Of a stretch of 64,000 nt of DNA, positions 63,364 through 64,000 are shown one piece after another. A program made the position numbers and the translations under genes. This stretch comes from Megalobrama amblycephala (Eukaryota; Chordata; Actinopteri; Cypriniformes; Xenocyprididae), in contig NC_063054.1 in assembly GCF_018812025.1 (NCBI RefSeq), forward strand, positions 34,899,396-34,963,395, written 5' to 3'. The notes under the pieces are model-generated. The model did not search any database, was not told where the DNA came from, and saw only the letters and a list, made by a program, of their open reading frames with translations. The stretch's first letter is position 1, and each line of letters begins with the position of its first letter.

Positions 63364-64000
63364 AGGGTTAGTTCACCCAAAAATGAAAATTCTGTCATTA
63401 ATTACTCACGCTCATATCGTTCCACACCCATAAGTCCTTCGTTAATCTTCGGAACACAAATTAAGATATTTTAGTTGAAATCCGATGGCTCCGTGAGGCC
63501 TGCATAGGGAGCAATGACATTTCCTCTCTCAAGATCCATAAAGGTACTAAAACATGTTTAAATCAGTTCATGTGAGTACAGTGGTTCAATATTAATATTA
63601 TAAAGCGACGAGAATATTTTTGGTGCGCCAAAAAACCCAAAATAACGACTTATAAAGTGATGGCCGATTTCAAAACAATGCTTCAGGAAGCTTCGGAGCA
63701 CAGACAAATCAGCGCATTGAATCTTCTGTTCAGAGCGCCAAAGTCACGTGATTTCAGCCATTGGCAGTTTCACACGTGATCCGAATCATAATTCGATACA
63801 CTGATTCATAATGCTCCGAAGCTTCCTGAAGCAGTTTAGAAATCGGCCATCACTAAAATAATTTGTTATTTTGTTTTTTTTTGGCGCACCAAAAATATTC
63901 TCGTCGCTTTATAATATTAAGATAGAACCACTGTACTCACATGAACTGATTTAGATGTGTTTTTAGTACCCTTATGGATCTTGAGAGAGGAAATGTCATT
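63364..64000. mobile_element. TTAA-type foldback element (AGGGTTAGTTCACCC), cut by window end
   Basis: Begins AGGGTTAGTTCACCCAAAAA after TTAA (63360-63363). From about 63512 the sequence is mirrored by its complement ending at 64000: AATGACATTTCCTCTCTCAA at 63511 pairs with the last bases of the window, and GAAGCTTCGGAGC pairs with GCTCCGAAGCTTC. The right TTAA end lies beyond the window. Confidence 0.82.

Noticed and set aside
1..64000. tRNA, rRNA or snRNA genes
   Set aside because: No cloverleaf with A and B boxes or other RNA gene signature was recognised by eye; a covariance-model scan was not possible here.

Overview
The window looks like nuclear DNA of a teleost fish, most likely a cyprinid (zebrafish, carp or goldfish group). 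The evidence is a tandem cluster of intronless trace amine-associated receptor (TAAR) genes, a DIRS-type tyrosine-recombinase retrotransposon, a Tx1-clade LINE, a chromodomain Ty3/Gypsy element, Tc1/mariner, hAT and several TTAA-target DNA transposons, and AT-rich intergenic DNA rich in microsatellites. Nothing bacterial or viral was seen. The species call is inference from repeat types; no alignment was run.

Layout. 1-19,830 is a transposon graveyard bracketed by a ~320 bp inverted repeat (1-322 versus 19,507-19,829), each arm holding the same exon-like 103-nt segment. Inside it are a DNA transposon with a nested TTAA element (336-1,390); a nearly full-length, frameshifted Tx1-like LINE (about 3,658-9,223) in a (CT)n tract and flanked by ~195 bp inverted arms; two tandem TTAA elements (9,865-13,142), the second carrying two further nested elements; and a complete but disabled DIRS element on the minus strand (13,204-19,253). 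19,990-24,640 holds an interspersed repeat and two plus-strand candidate genes: an AT-rich gene with a clear promoter, one intron and a 244-residue three-repeat protein (CDS 21,093-21,827), and a small multi-exon gene model (22,388-24,636).

25,568-61,916 is a one-strand (minus) TAAR array: five intact genes (35,430-36,458; 41,676-42,695; 51,617-52,639; 57,006-58,034; 60,900-61,916), two pseudogenes with one frameshift each (25,568-26,607; 38,534-39,563) and one 3' fragment (50,908-51,158). Receptors are ~338-342 residues and keep the aminergic Asp in TM3, DRY, CWLP and NPxxY. All seven gene copies carry a shared ~60 bp proximal promoter block with a TATATA box and a GTAAC/GTTAC palindrome about 170-230 bp upstream of the ATG. 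Shared 3' flanks show that the duplicated unit included flanking DNA. These would be G-protein coupled chemosensory receptors of olfactory neurons.

Transposons have inserted between TAAR genes: a decayed minisatellite and a solo LTR (27,430-29,240), a TTAA element split by a circularly permuted, LTR-less Gypsy element (29,669-34,469), a small non-autonomous LTR retrotransposon whose body is a chain of short tandem repeats (43,352-45,745), a LINE fragment, a hAT element with a readable 8-bp target duplication (47,392-48,858), a second solo LTR (50,008-50,338), a repeat split by a Tc1 element (53,131-55,791), and foldback TTAA elements (59,335-60,242 and 63,364 to the window end).

The most interesting items are the AT-rich three-repeat gene, the permuted LTR-less Gypsy insertion with a 17-bp direct repeat, the shared TAAR promoter module, the LINE in its microsatellite target, and the inverted duplication with twin exon-like segments.
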